Below are positions 52,681 to 60,980 of a stretch of 64,000 nt of DNA, in pieces (position 1 is the first letter of the stretch; every line of letters begins with the position of its first letter). The notes beneath the pieces are model-generated. The model did no database searches. It saw nothing but the letters and a program-made list of their open reading frames with translations, and was not told the origin of the DNA. Position numbers and translations under genes: made by a program. This stretch comes from Flavobacterium cheongpyeongense (lineage in GTDB: Bacteria > Bacteroidota > Bacteroidia > Flavobacteriales > Flavobacteriaceae), in NCBI RefSeq assembly GCF_003202435.1, contig NZ_QJHK01000025.1:1-64000 (forward strand), given 5' to 3'.

Positions 52681-54621
52681 ATGAGCGAAGAAATCAAGAA
52701 GAACAATTATTCAGCAGATAGTATTCAGGCACTAGAAGGAATGGAGCACGTGAGAATGCGTCCATCGATGTATATTGGAGATGTAGGGGTTCGAGGGCTG
52801 CACCATTTGGTATATGAAGTTGTGGATAACTCTATTGATGAGGCGATGGGAGGACATTGTGATACTATTGGTGTTGCAATTAACGAAGACGGTTCGGTTA
52901 CAGTTGAAGACAACGGTCGTGGTATTCCGGTTGATTTACATAAAAAAGAAGGGGTTTCTGCACTTGAGGTTGTAATGACAAAAATTGGTGCCGGTGGTAA
53001 ATTCGATAAAGATTCTTATAAAGTTTCGGGAGGTTTGCACGGAGTTGGGGTTTCGGTCGTAAATGCCCTTTCTGTTCACATGAAATCTACTGTTTTTAGA
53101 GACGGAAAAATATACGAACAAGAGTATGAAAGAGGTAAATCTTTATATCCGGTTAAACAAATTGGAGAAACTGATAAAAGAGGTACACGTCAGACTTTTT
53201 ACCCAGACAATACTATTTTTACCCAGACAACAGAATTTTCTTATGATACCCTGTCTGCTCGTATGCGGGAGCTTTCTTTTTTGAATAAAGGAATCACAAT
53301 AACTTTTACAGATAAAAGAGAAGTTGATGAAAAAGGAGAGTTTAAAAGCGAAGTTTTTCATTCTACAGAAGGACTTAAAGAATATATCAGATATTTAGAT
53401 GGCAATCGGGAACCGATTATTTCTCACGTAATCAGTATGGATCATGATAAGGGTGAAATTCCGGTTGAGGTAGCCTTGATTTACAATACAAGTTATACAG
53501 AGAATATTTTCTCTTACGTGAATAATATCAATACACACGAAGGAGGTACGCATTTACAGGGTTTTAGAAGTGGTTTGACAAGAACACTTAAAAAATATGC
53601 AGATTCATCCGGAATGCTCGATAAATTGAAATTCGAAATTGCAGGTGATGACTTCCGTGAAGGATTAACAGCTATTATTTCAGTAAAAGTTGCAGAGCCT
53701 CAATTTGAAGGACAGACAAAAACAAAATTGGGAAACAGAGAAGTAGTTTCACCAGTTTCTCAGGCTGTAGGTGAGATGCTGGAAAATTATCTGGAAGAAA
53801 ATCCAAATGATGCAAGGGTAATTATCCAGAAAGTAATTTTGGCTGCCCAAGCTCGTCATGCTGCGAAAAAAGCACGTGAAATGGTGCAGCGTAAAACCGT
53901 TATGGGTGGTGGTGGATTGCCAGGAAAACTATCAGATTGTTCTGAACAGGACCCGGCAAGATGTGAGGTTTACCTTGTCGAGGGAGATTCGGCGGGTGGG
54001 ACTGCGAAGCAAGGCCGTGACCGTGCATTTCAGGCGATTTTGCCCTTACGAGGTAAAATTTTGAATGTTGAAAAAGCAATGCATCATAAAGTATTCGAAA
54101 ACGAAGAAATTCGAAATATTTTTACGGCACTTGGCGTTACAGTCGGGACAGAAGAAGATAGTAAAGCATTGAATCTTTCAAAACTCCGTTACCATAAAGT
54201 AATCATAATGTGTGATGCGGATGTCGATGGTAGTCATATTTCTACCTTAATATTAACATTCTTCTTCCGTTTCATGAAAGAATTGATTGAGGAAGGTCAC
54301 GTTTATATTGCAGCACCACCTTTATATTTAGTTAAAAAAGGAAACAAAAAAGAATATGCGTGGAATGATGTTCAGCGCGATCAGGCGAACGAAAGAATGG
54401 GAGGAAGTGCAGCAATTCAGCGTTACAAAGGTCTTGGGGAAATGAACGCAGAGCAACTGTGGGAAACTACAATGGATCCGAATTTTAGAACTCTGCGTCA
54501 GGTAAATATTGATAGTCTGGCTGAAGCAGATCAGGTTTTTTCAATGTTAATGGGAGATGAAGTACCACCGCGTAGAGAGTTTATCGAGAAAAATGCTGTT
54601 TATGCAAATATCGACGCCTAA
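52681..54621 (+). CDS. gyrB: DNA gyrase subunit B
   Basis: ATPase subunit of gyrase, which introduces negative supercoils with GyrA. The 646-residue protein has the GHKL ATPase domain (VVDNSIDEAMGGH, VEDNGRGIPVDLH, GGLHGVGVSVVNALS), the transducer domain with QTKTKLGNREV, and the TOPRIM domain (VEGDSAGGTAKQGRDR around residue 434, MCDADVDGSHI). The C-terminal YKGLGEMNAEQLWETTMDP is typical GyrB. It lacks the insertion of Gram-negative proteobacterial GyrB, which suits Bacteroidota. It is a single gene, 104 bp upstream of mdh, with a 13-bp palindrome between them. Confidence 0.98.
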   Translation: MSEEIKKNNYSADSIQALEGMEHVRMRPSMYIGDVGVRGLHHLVYEVVDNSIDEAMGGHCDTIGVAINEDGSVTVEDNGRGIPVDLHKKEGVSALEVVMTKIGAGGKFDKDSYKVSGGLHGVGVSVVNALSVHMKSTVFRDGKIYEQEYERGKSLYPVKQIGETDKRGTRQTFYPDNTIFTQTTEFSYDTLSARMRELSFLNKGITITFTDKREVDEKGEFKSEVFHSTEGLKEYIRYLDGNREPIISHVISMDHDKGEIPVEVALIYNTSYTENIFSYVNNINTHEGGTHLQGFRSGLTRTLKKYADSSGMLDKLKFEIAGDDFREGLTAIISVKVAEPQFEGQTKTKLGNREVVSPVSQAVGEMLENYLEENPNDARVIIQKVILAAQARHAAKKAREMVQRKTVMGGGGLPGKLSDCSEQDPARCEVYLVEGDSAGGTAKQGRDRAFQAILPLRGKILNVEKAMHHKVFENEEIRNIFTALGVTVGTEEDSKALNLSKLRYHKVIIMCDADVDGSHISTLILTFFFRFMKELIEEGHVYIAAPPLYLVKKGNKKEYAWNDVQRDQANERMGGSAAIQRYKGLGEMNAEQLWETTMDPNFRTLRQVNIDSLAEADQVFSMLMGDEVPPRREFIEKNAVYANIDA

Positions 54622-54635
54622 TAAAATTTAACCGT

Positions 54636-54681
54636 CAATTCGTTTAATTGTTTAAATTTACCCAAACGATTAAACGAATTG
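54636..54681. repeat. Palindromic repeat CAATTCGTTTAAT between gyrB and mdh
   Basis: CAATTCGTTTAAT (54636-54648) and ATTAAACGAATTG (54669-54681) are perfect inverse complements with 20 bp between. No T-run follows, so a terminator role is not clear. The word family recurs at 62472-62557. Confidence 0.75.
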
Positions 54682-54725
54682 TTGATATATCAATAAATTA
54701 ACTAATAACCAATAAAGTATAAAAT

Positions 54726-55661
54726 ATGAAAGTTACCATTGTAGGAGCAGGAAATGTTGGAGCCACTTGTGCGGATGTTATTTCTTATAGAGGAATAGCC
54801 AGCGAAGTAGTATTGTTGGATATTAAAGAAGGTTTTGCTGAAGGTAAGGCGTTGGATATTATGCAATGTGCGACAAACACAGGTTTTAATACTCATGTGT
54901 CAGGTGTTACAAACGATTACTCCAAAACCGCAGGAAGTGATGTAGTAGTAATTACATCAGGAATTCCAAGAAAACCGGGAATGACTCGTGAAGAATTAAT
55001 TGGTATCAATGCAGGGATTGTAAAAACAGTTACTGAGAATGTATTGAAATATTCGCCTGATACCATTATTGTTATGGTTTCTAATCCAATGGATACTATG
55101 ACATATCTGGCTTTAAAATCTACAGGATTGCCTAAAAACCGAATAATAGGTATGGGAGGAGCATTAGACAGTTCCAGATTTAGAACCTACCTTTCCTTAG
55201 CTTTAGATAAACCTGCAAATGATATTTCAGCAATGGTAATTGGCGGTCATGGTGATACAACGATGATTCCGTTAACACGTTTGGCCTCTTACAATGGTAT
55301 ACCTGTAACGGAATTCCTTTCAGAAGAAGTATTGCAAAAAGTAGCAGCCGATACAATGGTTGGAGGAGCCACTCTTACAGGTCTTTTGGGAACATCAGCC
55401 TGGTATGCTCCCGGAGCTTCTGTTGCATTTCTGGTAGATAGTATTTTGAATGATCAGAAAAAAATGATAGCCTGTTCTGTTTATGTGGATGGAGAATACG
55501 GACAAAAAGATATATGTATAGGTGTGCCATGCATAATTGGAAAAAACGGAGTTGAACAAATTTTAGAGATTCATTTAAATGAAGAAGAAAAAGCGTTGTT
55601 TGCTAAAAGTGCAGATGCTGTTAGAGGGATGAATGATGCTCTGAAATCGATTTTAGTATAG
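54726..55661 (+). CDS. mdh: Malate dehydrogenase
   Basis: NAD-dependent malate/oxaloacetate interconversion in the citric acid cycle. The 311-residue protein is of the LDH-like MDH type: Rossmann GAGNVGATCADV (residues 7-18), the cofactor Asp in VVLLDIKEG, substrate-binding Arg residues in TSGIPRKPGMTREEL (81-95 region), VSNPMDTM and the catalytic-His motif VIGGHGDTTMIPL. Short length and GIPRKPGM (not a GLPRKPGM-type LDH loop) favour MDH. It is expressed as a single gene and is followed by a strong terminator. Confidence 0.96.
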   Translation: MKVTIVGAGNVGATCADVISYRGIASEVVLLDIKEGFAEGKALDIMQCATNTGFNTHVSGVTNDYSKTAGSDVVVITSGIPRKPGMTREELIGINAGIVKTVTENVLKYSPDTIIVMVSNPMDTMTYLALKSTGLPKNRIIGMGGALDSSRFRTYLSLALDKPANDISAMVIGGHGDTTMIPLTRLASYNGIPVTEFLSEEVLQKVAADTMVGGATLTGLLGTSAWYAPGASVAFLVDSILNDQKKMIACSVYVDGEYGQKDICIGVPCIIGKNGVEQILEIHLNEEEKALFAKSADAVRGMNDALKSILV

Positions 55662-55680
55662 AAAATATCGTAAAAAAAGA

Positions 55681-55710
55681 AAAAGGCTGCACTTTTGCAG
55701 TCTTTTTTTT
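55681..55710 (+). terminator. Terminator after mdh
   Basis: AAAAGGCTGCA (55681-55691) pairs with TGCAGTCTTTT (55696-55706) with one G-T pair, loop CTTT, then more T residues. Confidence 0.75.
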
Positions 55711-55730
55711 GAGATTAATTAATAAATAAA

Positions 55731-55761
55731 TTGGTTAATCTTTTCGAGAATTATATATTTG
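55731..55761 (+). promoter_or_regulatory. Promoter of secDF (-33 TTG, -7 TATATTTG)
   Basis: TTG at 55731-55733 and TATATTTG at 55754-55761 are 20 nt apart, a good match to the Bacteroidota consensus (TTG-N19-TANNTTTG). The start codon is 126 bp further on, giving a long leader with no riboswitch I can identify. Confidence 0.5.
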
Positions 55762-55886
55762 CTCGGTTTAAAAAAAATCTGGTAATTCGTGATTTCGTTT
55801 TTTCGTTTTTAAAAATCATGTCAGGGCTTATTTTATGGGACTTTAAAACAAAATGAACAATAAAACATAATTAATTTTTAGTAATA

Positions 55887-58859
55887 ATGCAGAATAAAGG
55901 ACTTATTAAATTTTTCGCAATTCTATTTGCATTGGTAAGTATTTACCAACTTTCGTTCACTTATGTGGCAAATAATGTCAAAAGTGAGGCTAAAGCTTTT
56001 GCAGGAGGTAATCCTGATAAAGAATTAAAATATTTGGATTCTATTGGTAAACTAAAAGTTTTTGATCTTGGCTTTACGGATTTTACCTACAATGAGGTGA
56101 AAAATAAACAATTGAATAAAGGTCTTGACTTAGAAGGAGGAATAAACGTTATCCTTCAAATTTCTATTAAAGATGTTTTGAAAGGATTGGCTAACAATTC
56201 TAAAAATCCTGTATTTAATAAATCATTAGCTGATGCAAGTGCAAATTTAGAAGGAAACAAAACTTATTTAAATAAGTTTTTCGAAGCTTTTGATGCGAAT
56301 TCTAATGGAACTGTAAGATTGGCTTCTCCGGATATTTTTGCAAACAGAAGTTTACAAGGAGAGGGTGGGATCGATTTTCAAATGTCTGATCCACAAGCTC
56401 AAAAAGTAATTAAAAGAAAAGTTGATGAGTCTGTTGAAAGTGCTTTTAAAGTATTAAGAGAGCGTATTGACAAATTTGGTGTTACTCAGCCAAATGTTCA
56501 AAAATTAGGTGAAACAGGAAGAATCTTAGTAGAACTTCCGGGTGCTAAAGATGTAGACAGAATCAAAAAATTATTAGGCGGAAAAGCTCAGTTAGAGTTT
56601 TGGGAAACTTATAAAATGGATGAAATTGGAAACTTTTTAGTTGCAAGTAACGAAGCTTTAAAAAAGACTGAAATCAAAAAAACAGAAACAAAAGCTGTTG
56701 CGAAGGATTCATTGAATGCTTTATTAACTGATGCTAAAGATTCAGTTGATACTAAAAAAGGAAATAATCCATTATTCGACAAAATGATTGTTCAGGGTGG
56801 CGGACCTGTTTTAGGTTATTTTGCACCAAAAGATACTGCAGTTGTTAACGAGTATTTTAAAAGACCTGAAATCAGAATTTTATTGGCTGCAGACCAGCAT
56901 AATGCAAAATTTGTATGGAGCAAGCCAACTACTACAAAAGATGCGAAAGGAAAAGATATTGAAGCTGTTGAATTATATGCTTTAAAAGGAAACAGAGATA
57001 ATGCTCCTGCTATGAGCGGTGGTGTTGTTACAGATGCAAAAGATACTTTTGACCAATTAGGAAAACCAGCTGTTTCTATGCAAATGAACAGTCAGGGTGC
57101 CAAAATTTGGGAAGAATTGACAGGTAGGGCTTTTTCTCAAAAAAGTTATATCGCTATTGTTTTGGATAATGTAGTTTATTCTGCTCCAGGGGTGACAAGC
57201 GGTCCTATTGCCGGAGGAAGATCAGAGATTACTGGATCTTTCGATGTAGCTGAAACCAAAGATTTAGCAAATGTATTAAATGCAGGTAAATTACCGGCTT
57301 CTGCAGATATTATTCAGTCTACTGTTGTAGGTCCCTCTTTAGGTCAGGCTGCAATTGATGCGGGAACAATTTCTTCTATATTAGGCTTTTTATTAGTTTG
57401 CGGATGGATGGTATTTTATTATGGTAAAGCAGGTTGGTATGCTAACCTTGCGTTATTATTAAACTTACTTTTCCTTTTCGGAATTATGGCAAGTTTTGGT
57501 TTTGTATTAACATTGCCAGGTATTGCAGGTATTGTACTTACATTAGGTACTGCGGTAGATGCGAACATCATTATATTTGAAAGAGCAAAAGAAGAATTGC
57601 GTGAAGGTAAGTCATTATCCGAAGCCGTAGCAGCATCTTACGGATGGCATGGTGCAATGCGTTCTATTATTGATGCAAACGTTACCCACGTATTGACCGG
57701 AGCAATCTTGTTTATATTTGGAACAGGACCAATTAAAGGTTTTGCTTTAACATTACTTATTGGTATTGTAACGTCATTGTTTACATCAATCTTTATTGCA
57801 AGAATTTTTATTGACAGAAACATTGCTGGAAAAGGTGATTTAACTTTCTCTACAAATATTACTAAAAACTGGTTTACTAATTTCCACTTTGACTTTATCA
57901 AAATTAAAAAATTCACTTATATCTTCTCTTCAATTGTAGTGGTTGTAAGTTTAATTTCTATCTTCTTCGTGAATGGTTTAGATGAAGGTGTTGATTTTGT
58001 AGGAGGAAGAACCTTTCAGGTGAAATTTGAAAAACCAGTAGACGCTACAGTTGTTTCAGATGAATTATCAGCTGTTTTTGGAACTCCTGTTGAAGCTAAG
58101 ATTTTAGGGGATGATGATCAGTTGAAAATCACGACTAAATATAAAATCAAAGAAGACGGAGTTGCTGTTGATGAGGAAGTGAATCAAAAATTATACAATG
58201 CATTATCGAAGTATTTCCCTAATTTGTCTTATGATAAATTCACAAACACTTTTGATGGTAAGACAGTTGGGGTTTTACAAGCTTCTAAAGTTGGAGCTTC
58301 TATATCAGAAGATATTAAAACAAATTCATATTGGGCTGTTTTAGGCGCAATGGCTGTTATTTTCTTATACTTAATGATCTCTTTCCGTAAATGGCAATAT
58401 TCATTAGGAGCGATTGCTGCTGTAGCACATGACGTAATCTTTGTGTTAGGAATCTACTCTTTATGTTATAAATTCATGCCTTTCCATATGGAAATGGATC
58501 AGCACTTTATCGCTGCGATCCTTACCGTTATAGGATATTCTATGAATGATACTGTAATCGTATTTGACAGAATTAGAGAGTTTATTCTAGGAAACCGTAA
58601 AGGAAGTTTTGAAGATATTGTAAATGCATCTATTAATACTACATTATCAAGAACATTGAATACGTCATTAATGATGATTATTGTATTGTTAACGATGTTT
58701 ATTTTTGGTGGAGAATCCATCAGAGGATTTATCTTCGCAATGTTGGTAGGTATTATAGTGGGAACTTATTCTTCATTATTTATAGCTACGCCAGTATTGG
58801 TTGATACAATTTCTAAAGATGATAAACATATTATCGAAGAAAAGCACAAACAAGCATAA
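55887..58859 (+). CDS. secDF: Fused protein translocase subunit SecDF
   Basis: A 990-residue fusion of SecD and SecF, proton-driven partners of the SecYEG channel that help release exported proteins. One membrane helix (IKFFAILFALVSIYQLSF) precedes the large periplasmic P1 domain with LDLEGGINVILQ and GVTQPNVQKLG. The SecD membrane block follows (FLLVCGWMVFYYG, GIVLTLGTAVDANIIIFERAKEE with the conserved Asp, GFALTLLIGIVTSLFTSI). The SecF part begins near residue 665 (VDFVGGRTFQVKF) and has IGYSMNDTVIVFDRIRE. The fused form is normal in Bacteroidota. Export of the many signal-peptide and T9SS proteins in this window depends on Sec. Confidence 0.97.
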   Translation: MQNKGLIKFFAILFALVSIYQLSFTYVANNVKSEAKAFAGGNPDKELKYLDSIGKLKVFDLGFTDFTYNEVKNKQLNKGLDLEGGINVILQISIKDVLKGLANNSKNPVFNKSLADASANLEGNKTYLNKFFEAFDANSNGTVRLASPDIFANRSLQGEGGIDFQMSDPQAQKVIKRKVDESVESAFKVLRERIDKFGVTQPNVQKLGETGRILVELPGAKDVDRIKKLLGGKAQLEFWETYKMDEIGNFLVASNEALKKTEIKKTETKAVAKDSLNALLTDAKDSVDTKKGNNPLFDKMIVQGGGPVLGYFAPKDTAVVNEYFKRPEIRILLAADQHNAKFVWSKPTTTKDAKGKDIEAVELYALKGNRDNAPAMSGGVVTDAKDTFDQLGKPAVSMQMNSQGAKIWEELTGRAFSQKSYIAIVLDNVVYSAPGVTSGPIAGGRSEITGSFDVAETKDLANVLNAGKLPASADIIQSTVVGPSLGQAAIDAGTISSILGFLLVCGWMVFYYGKAGWYANLALLLNLLFLFGIMASFGFVLTLPGIAGIVLTLGTAVDANIIIFERAKEELREGKSLSEAVAASYGWHGAMRSIIDANVTHVLTGAILFIFGTGPIKGFALTLLIGIVTSLFTSIFIARIFIDRNIAGKGDLTFSTNITKNWFTNFHFDFIKIKKFTYIFSSIVVVVSLISIFFVNGLDEGVDFVGGRTFQVKFEKPVDATVVSDELSAVFGTPVEAKILGDDDQLKITTKYKIKEDGVAVDEEVNQKLYNALSKYFPNLSYDKFTNTFDGKTVGVLQASKVGASISEDIKTNSYWAVLGAMAVIFLYLMISFRKWQYSLGAIAAVAHDVIFVLGIYSLCYKFMPFHMEMDQHFIAAILTVIGYSMNDTVIVFDRIREFILGNRKGSFEDIVNASINTTLSRTLNTSLMMIIVLLTMFIFGGESIRGFIFAMLVGIIVGTYSSLFIATPVLVDTISKDDKHIIEEKHKQA

Positions 58860-58883
58860 TCCAAGCAAGGTTTATACATACAG

Positions 58884-58913
58884 AAAGATCCAACGAAAGT
58901 TGGGTCTTTTTTT
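58884..58913 (+). terminator. Terminator after secDF
   Basis: AAAGATCCAAC (58884-58894) pairs with GTTGGGTCTTT (58899-58909) around GAAA, with one G-T pair, then T residues. Confidence 0.75.
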
Positions 58914-59030
58914 TTGGAATTTTAGATGGTTTTAAGATTTTAGAATTTTATAAAAAAGAAAAAATATATTATTCCTTAGCAGCATAAAAATCTTTAGGAC
59001 GACTCTAAGTTATTTGTAGAGTTTGTATAA

Positions 59031-59376
59031 TTATATCATTTCTACCATGAAGGTGAAGCTAAAAAAGGAATCCTTATGATGGAAAATTCAGTCAGAAAAG
59101 AACCAATACCCGAGGCAAATGTCGTTTTGGCAGATTCCATATTCAGGGCAGAAAAACTTCTTAAAAACGGAACAATTGTTAGTATTGAATAATGGTATTG
59201 AACCTTTTCGCTTTGAGCCCAAAGAAAATCTATTCCGATTTTATATTCAGACTAAACAAAAGGAGAAAAGTATAAAAATAGCCAGGGAAATAATTAATCT
59301 GCCTGTAAAAATTAAATCAAATAAAATCGATATTTGTAAAACAGAGGCTGAAAAATATTTGAAAAATAATCGATAA
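59031..59376 (+). pseudogene. Decayed remnant, O-antigen-ligase/TPR tail-like
   Basis: Two overlapping frames are needed to read one protein. The first (59031-59192) gives FYHEGEAKKGILMMENSV and ANVVLADSIFRAEKLL. A one-base slip in the A-run near 59163 then joins the second frame (59119-59376), which reads KTEQLLVLNNGIEPFRFEPK, NLFRFYIQTKQKEKSIKIAR and stops. The helical TPR-like pattern resembles the cytoplasmic or periplasmic tail of large O-antigen-ligase-type proteins in Flavobacterium; that name is a suggestion only. There is no start, promoter or membrane domain. Confidence 0.45.
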
Positions 59377-59719
59377 TTTACAGATTTAGAAAGCTCTGAT
59401 TCCTGAAAAAGCAATAGATTTTAGGGGTATCTTTTACATTGATTTTTAATATCATTGCTTCTACTTTTAATATTTATACGTATTAAAATTTGCTTACTAT
59501 GATATATTTAGAAACTCTAAACGATGCTGAAAAACAGAGCTTTCCGAAAAATAAAACCATGAAAATTATCAATAATTTTCATGGTTTTTTATCAACTATA
59601 TTTAACTGAAATTCTTTGAGAATACAATGTTTGATTAAATTATCATCAAAATAGAGAAATATAACAAATCATTTTACTTTTTGGACAGCTTCTATTTTTT
59701 AGATATTTGAACTAAATAC
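59377..59719. other. Gene-free region with terminator, after the remnant
   Basis: 343 bp without a convincing gene. A 36-codon frame from ATG 59499 runs straight through the hairpin at 59553-59588 and is unlikely to be real. The rest is AT-rich. Confidence 0.5.
59553..59590 (+). terminator. Strong hairpin terminator
   Basis: AAAACCATGAAAATTA (59553-59568) and TAATTTTCATGGTTTT (59573-59588) pair perfectly over 16 bp with a TCAA loop, followed by TT. It remains although the gene it served appears degraded. Confidence 0.75.
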
Positions 59720-60652
59720 CTAAGAAGTTGCTAAAGGATTTCTATGAGCTCTAATAATAAAGAAAAGACCAATAATTATAAATGGAATACTCAGCCATTG
59801 TCCTGTCGAGAAGTATCCTAATTCGTTTTCAAAACCTCCCTGACTTTCTTTTACAAATTCTACAATAAAACGCACAACAAATAAGAGTACTAAAAATAAC
59901 CCAAATAAATAGCCAGATTTAAGCCTTGCATTCGTTTTCCAATACAGGAAAAATAAGATGGCAAATACAAAAATGTAGCAAAATGCTTCGTACAATTGCG
60001 TTGGATGTTTGGCAGGTACCTGAGCTAATAAGTCCGCAAATTTAGGATCGTGTACAATTGCATTATAAGCCTCTTTGGGATTGCCAATCTGAGTGGCATT
60101 TACAACCTCATTTTTACTGAACTGGTCGTGTAAAAAGCGAATTCCAAATGCAGAAGTTGTTTCGTTTCCGATAATTTCAGAATTCATGAAGTTTCCTAAC
60201 CTGACAAAAATAGCGCCACTGGCAACCGGAATAACTACACGGTCTAAAATCCATAATAGCGGACGTTTTAATATCATTTTGCTGTAATAATACATAGCAA
60301 TAATAATGGCTATGGCAGCTCCATGGCTTGCTAATCCCTGAAATCCTGTAAATTCAAATTTTGGCTCAAATCTAAAGGGCAGGAAGATTTCAAGTAAATG
60401 ATTTCTAAAATATTCCCAATCATAGAATAAAACATGACCTAAACGTGCACCAATTAAAGTAGCCAAAACGGTCCATACAAATAGCGAATCTAATTTGTCG
60501 ATTGATTCGTTTTCGCGTTCGAAAATCTTTTTCATAAGGAACCAGCCCAAACCAAAAGCAATTACGAACATTAAGCTGTAATAACGAATCATAAAAAAAC
60601 CTAAATCGATTCCTTCTGAAGGATTCCAAACGATATTTAAAGCGTGTGTCAT
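59720..60652 (-). CDS. lgt: Prolipoprotein diacylglyceryl transferase
   Basis: Adds diacylglycerol from phosphatidylglycerol to the lipobox Cys of prolipoproteins at the inner membrane. The 310-residue protein has about seven membrane helices, an N-terminal FFMIRYYSLMFVIAFGLGW segment, GARLGHVLFYDW, the HGAAI His region (GLASHGAAIAIII) and the Lgt signature FVRLGNFMNSEIIG. HPTQLYEAFCYI and the C-terminal RFIVEFVKESQ are also in place. It is the last gene of a minus-strand unit after cysS and yidD, and is required for the lipoproteins of the RHS island. Confidence 0.96.
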   Translation of the reverse strand: MTHALNIVWNPSEGIDLGFFMIRYYSLMFVIAFGLGWFLMKKIFERENESIDKLDSLFVWTVLATLIGARLGHVLFYDWEYFRNHLLEIFLPFRFEPKFEFTGFQGLASHGAAIAIIIAMYYYSKMILKRPLLWILDRVVIPVASGAIFVRLGNFMNSEIIGNETTSAFGIRFLHDQFSKNEVVNATQIGNPKEAYNAIVHDPKFADLLAQVPAKHPTQLYEAFCYIFVFAILFFLYWKTNARLKSGYLFGLFLVLLFVVRFIVEFVKESQGGFENELGYFSTGQWLSIPFIIIGLFFIIRAHRNPLATS

Positions 60653-60719
60653 GTAGTATTATGTTTTTTAGATATGAGTAAAAATAAATATTTAAAACAG
60701 ATTGAGTCTTTATTTAAAG

Positions 60720-60959
60720 TTAATGTTTGTGTGAACATTTTTTTTCAGGCACAGGATCGTAGCCGGTTCTTCCCCATGGATGACAACTTAGGATTCTTTT
60801 TAATCCAAGGTAACCGCCATGAAATAACCCATGTTTCTGCAGTGCTTCAATCATATAGCTTGAACATGTTGGTTCGAACCTGCAGGAAGCTGGTGTAAAT
60901 GGCGATACTGCATTTTGATAAAATCGGACTAATAAAACAAATGGAGTGATGACTTTCAT
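60720..60959 (-). CDS. yidD: Membrane protein insertion efficiency factor YidD
   Basis: A 79-residue protein with the complete YidD pattern: hydrophobic N-terminus (VITPFVLLVRFYQNAVSPF), the three-cysteine core SCRFEPTCSSYMIEALQKHG, LGLKRILSCHPWG and GYDPVP. YidD helps YidC insert inner-membrane proteins and binds the membrane face. yidC is not in the window. It lies 21 bp after cysS and 67 bp before lgt on the same strand, so the three genes are probably co-transcribed. Confidence 0.95.
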   Translation of the reverse strand: MKVITPFVLLVRFYQNAVSPFTPASCRFEPTCSSYMIEALQKHGLFHGGYLGLKRILSCHPWGRTGYDPVPEKKCSHKH

Positions 60960-60980
60960 GGTTTATTAGGGATAATTTGA

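Noticed and set aside
55762..55886. Riboswitch or RNA leader before secDF
   Set aside because: The 125-bp leader is AT-rich and I could not find the conserved paired core of any riboswitch class known to me.
59499..59609. Short 36-codon frame from ATG 59499
   Set aside because: It reads through the 16-bp terminator stem, has no domain and no ribosome-binding or promoter support.
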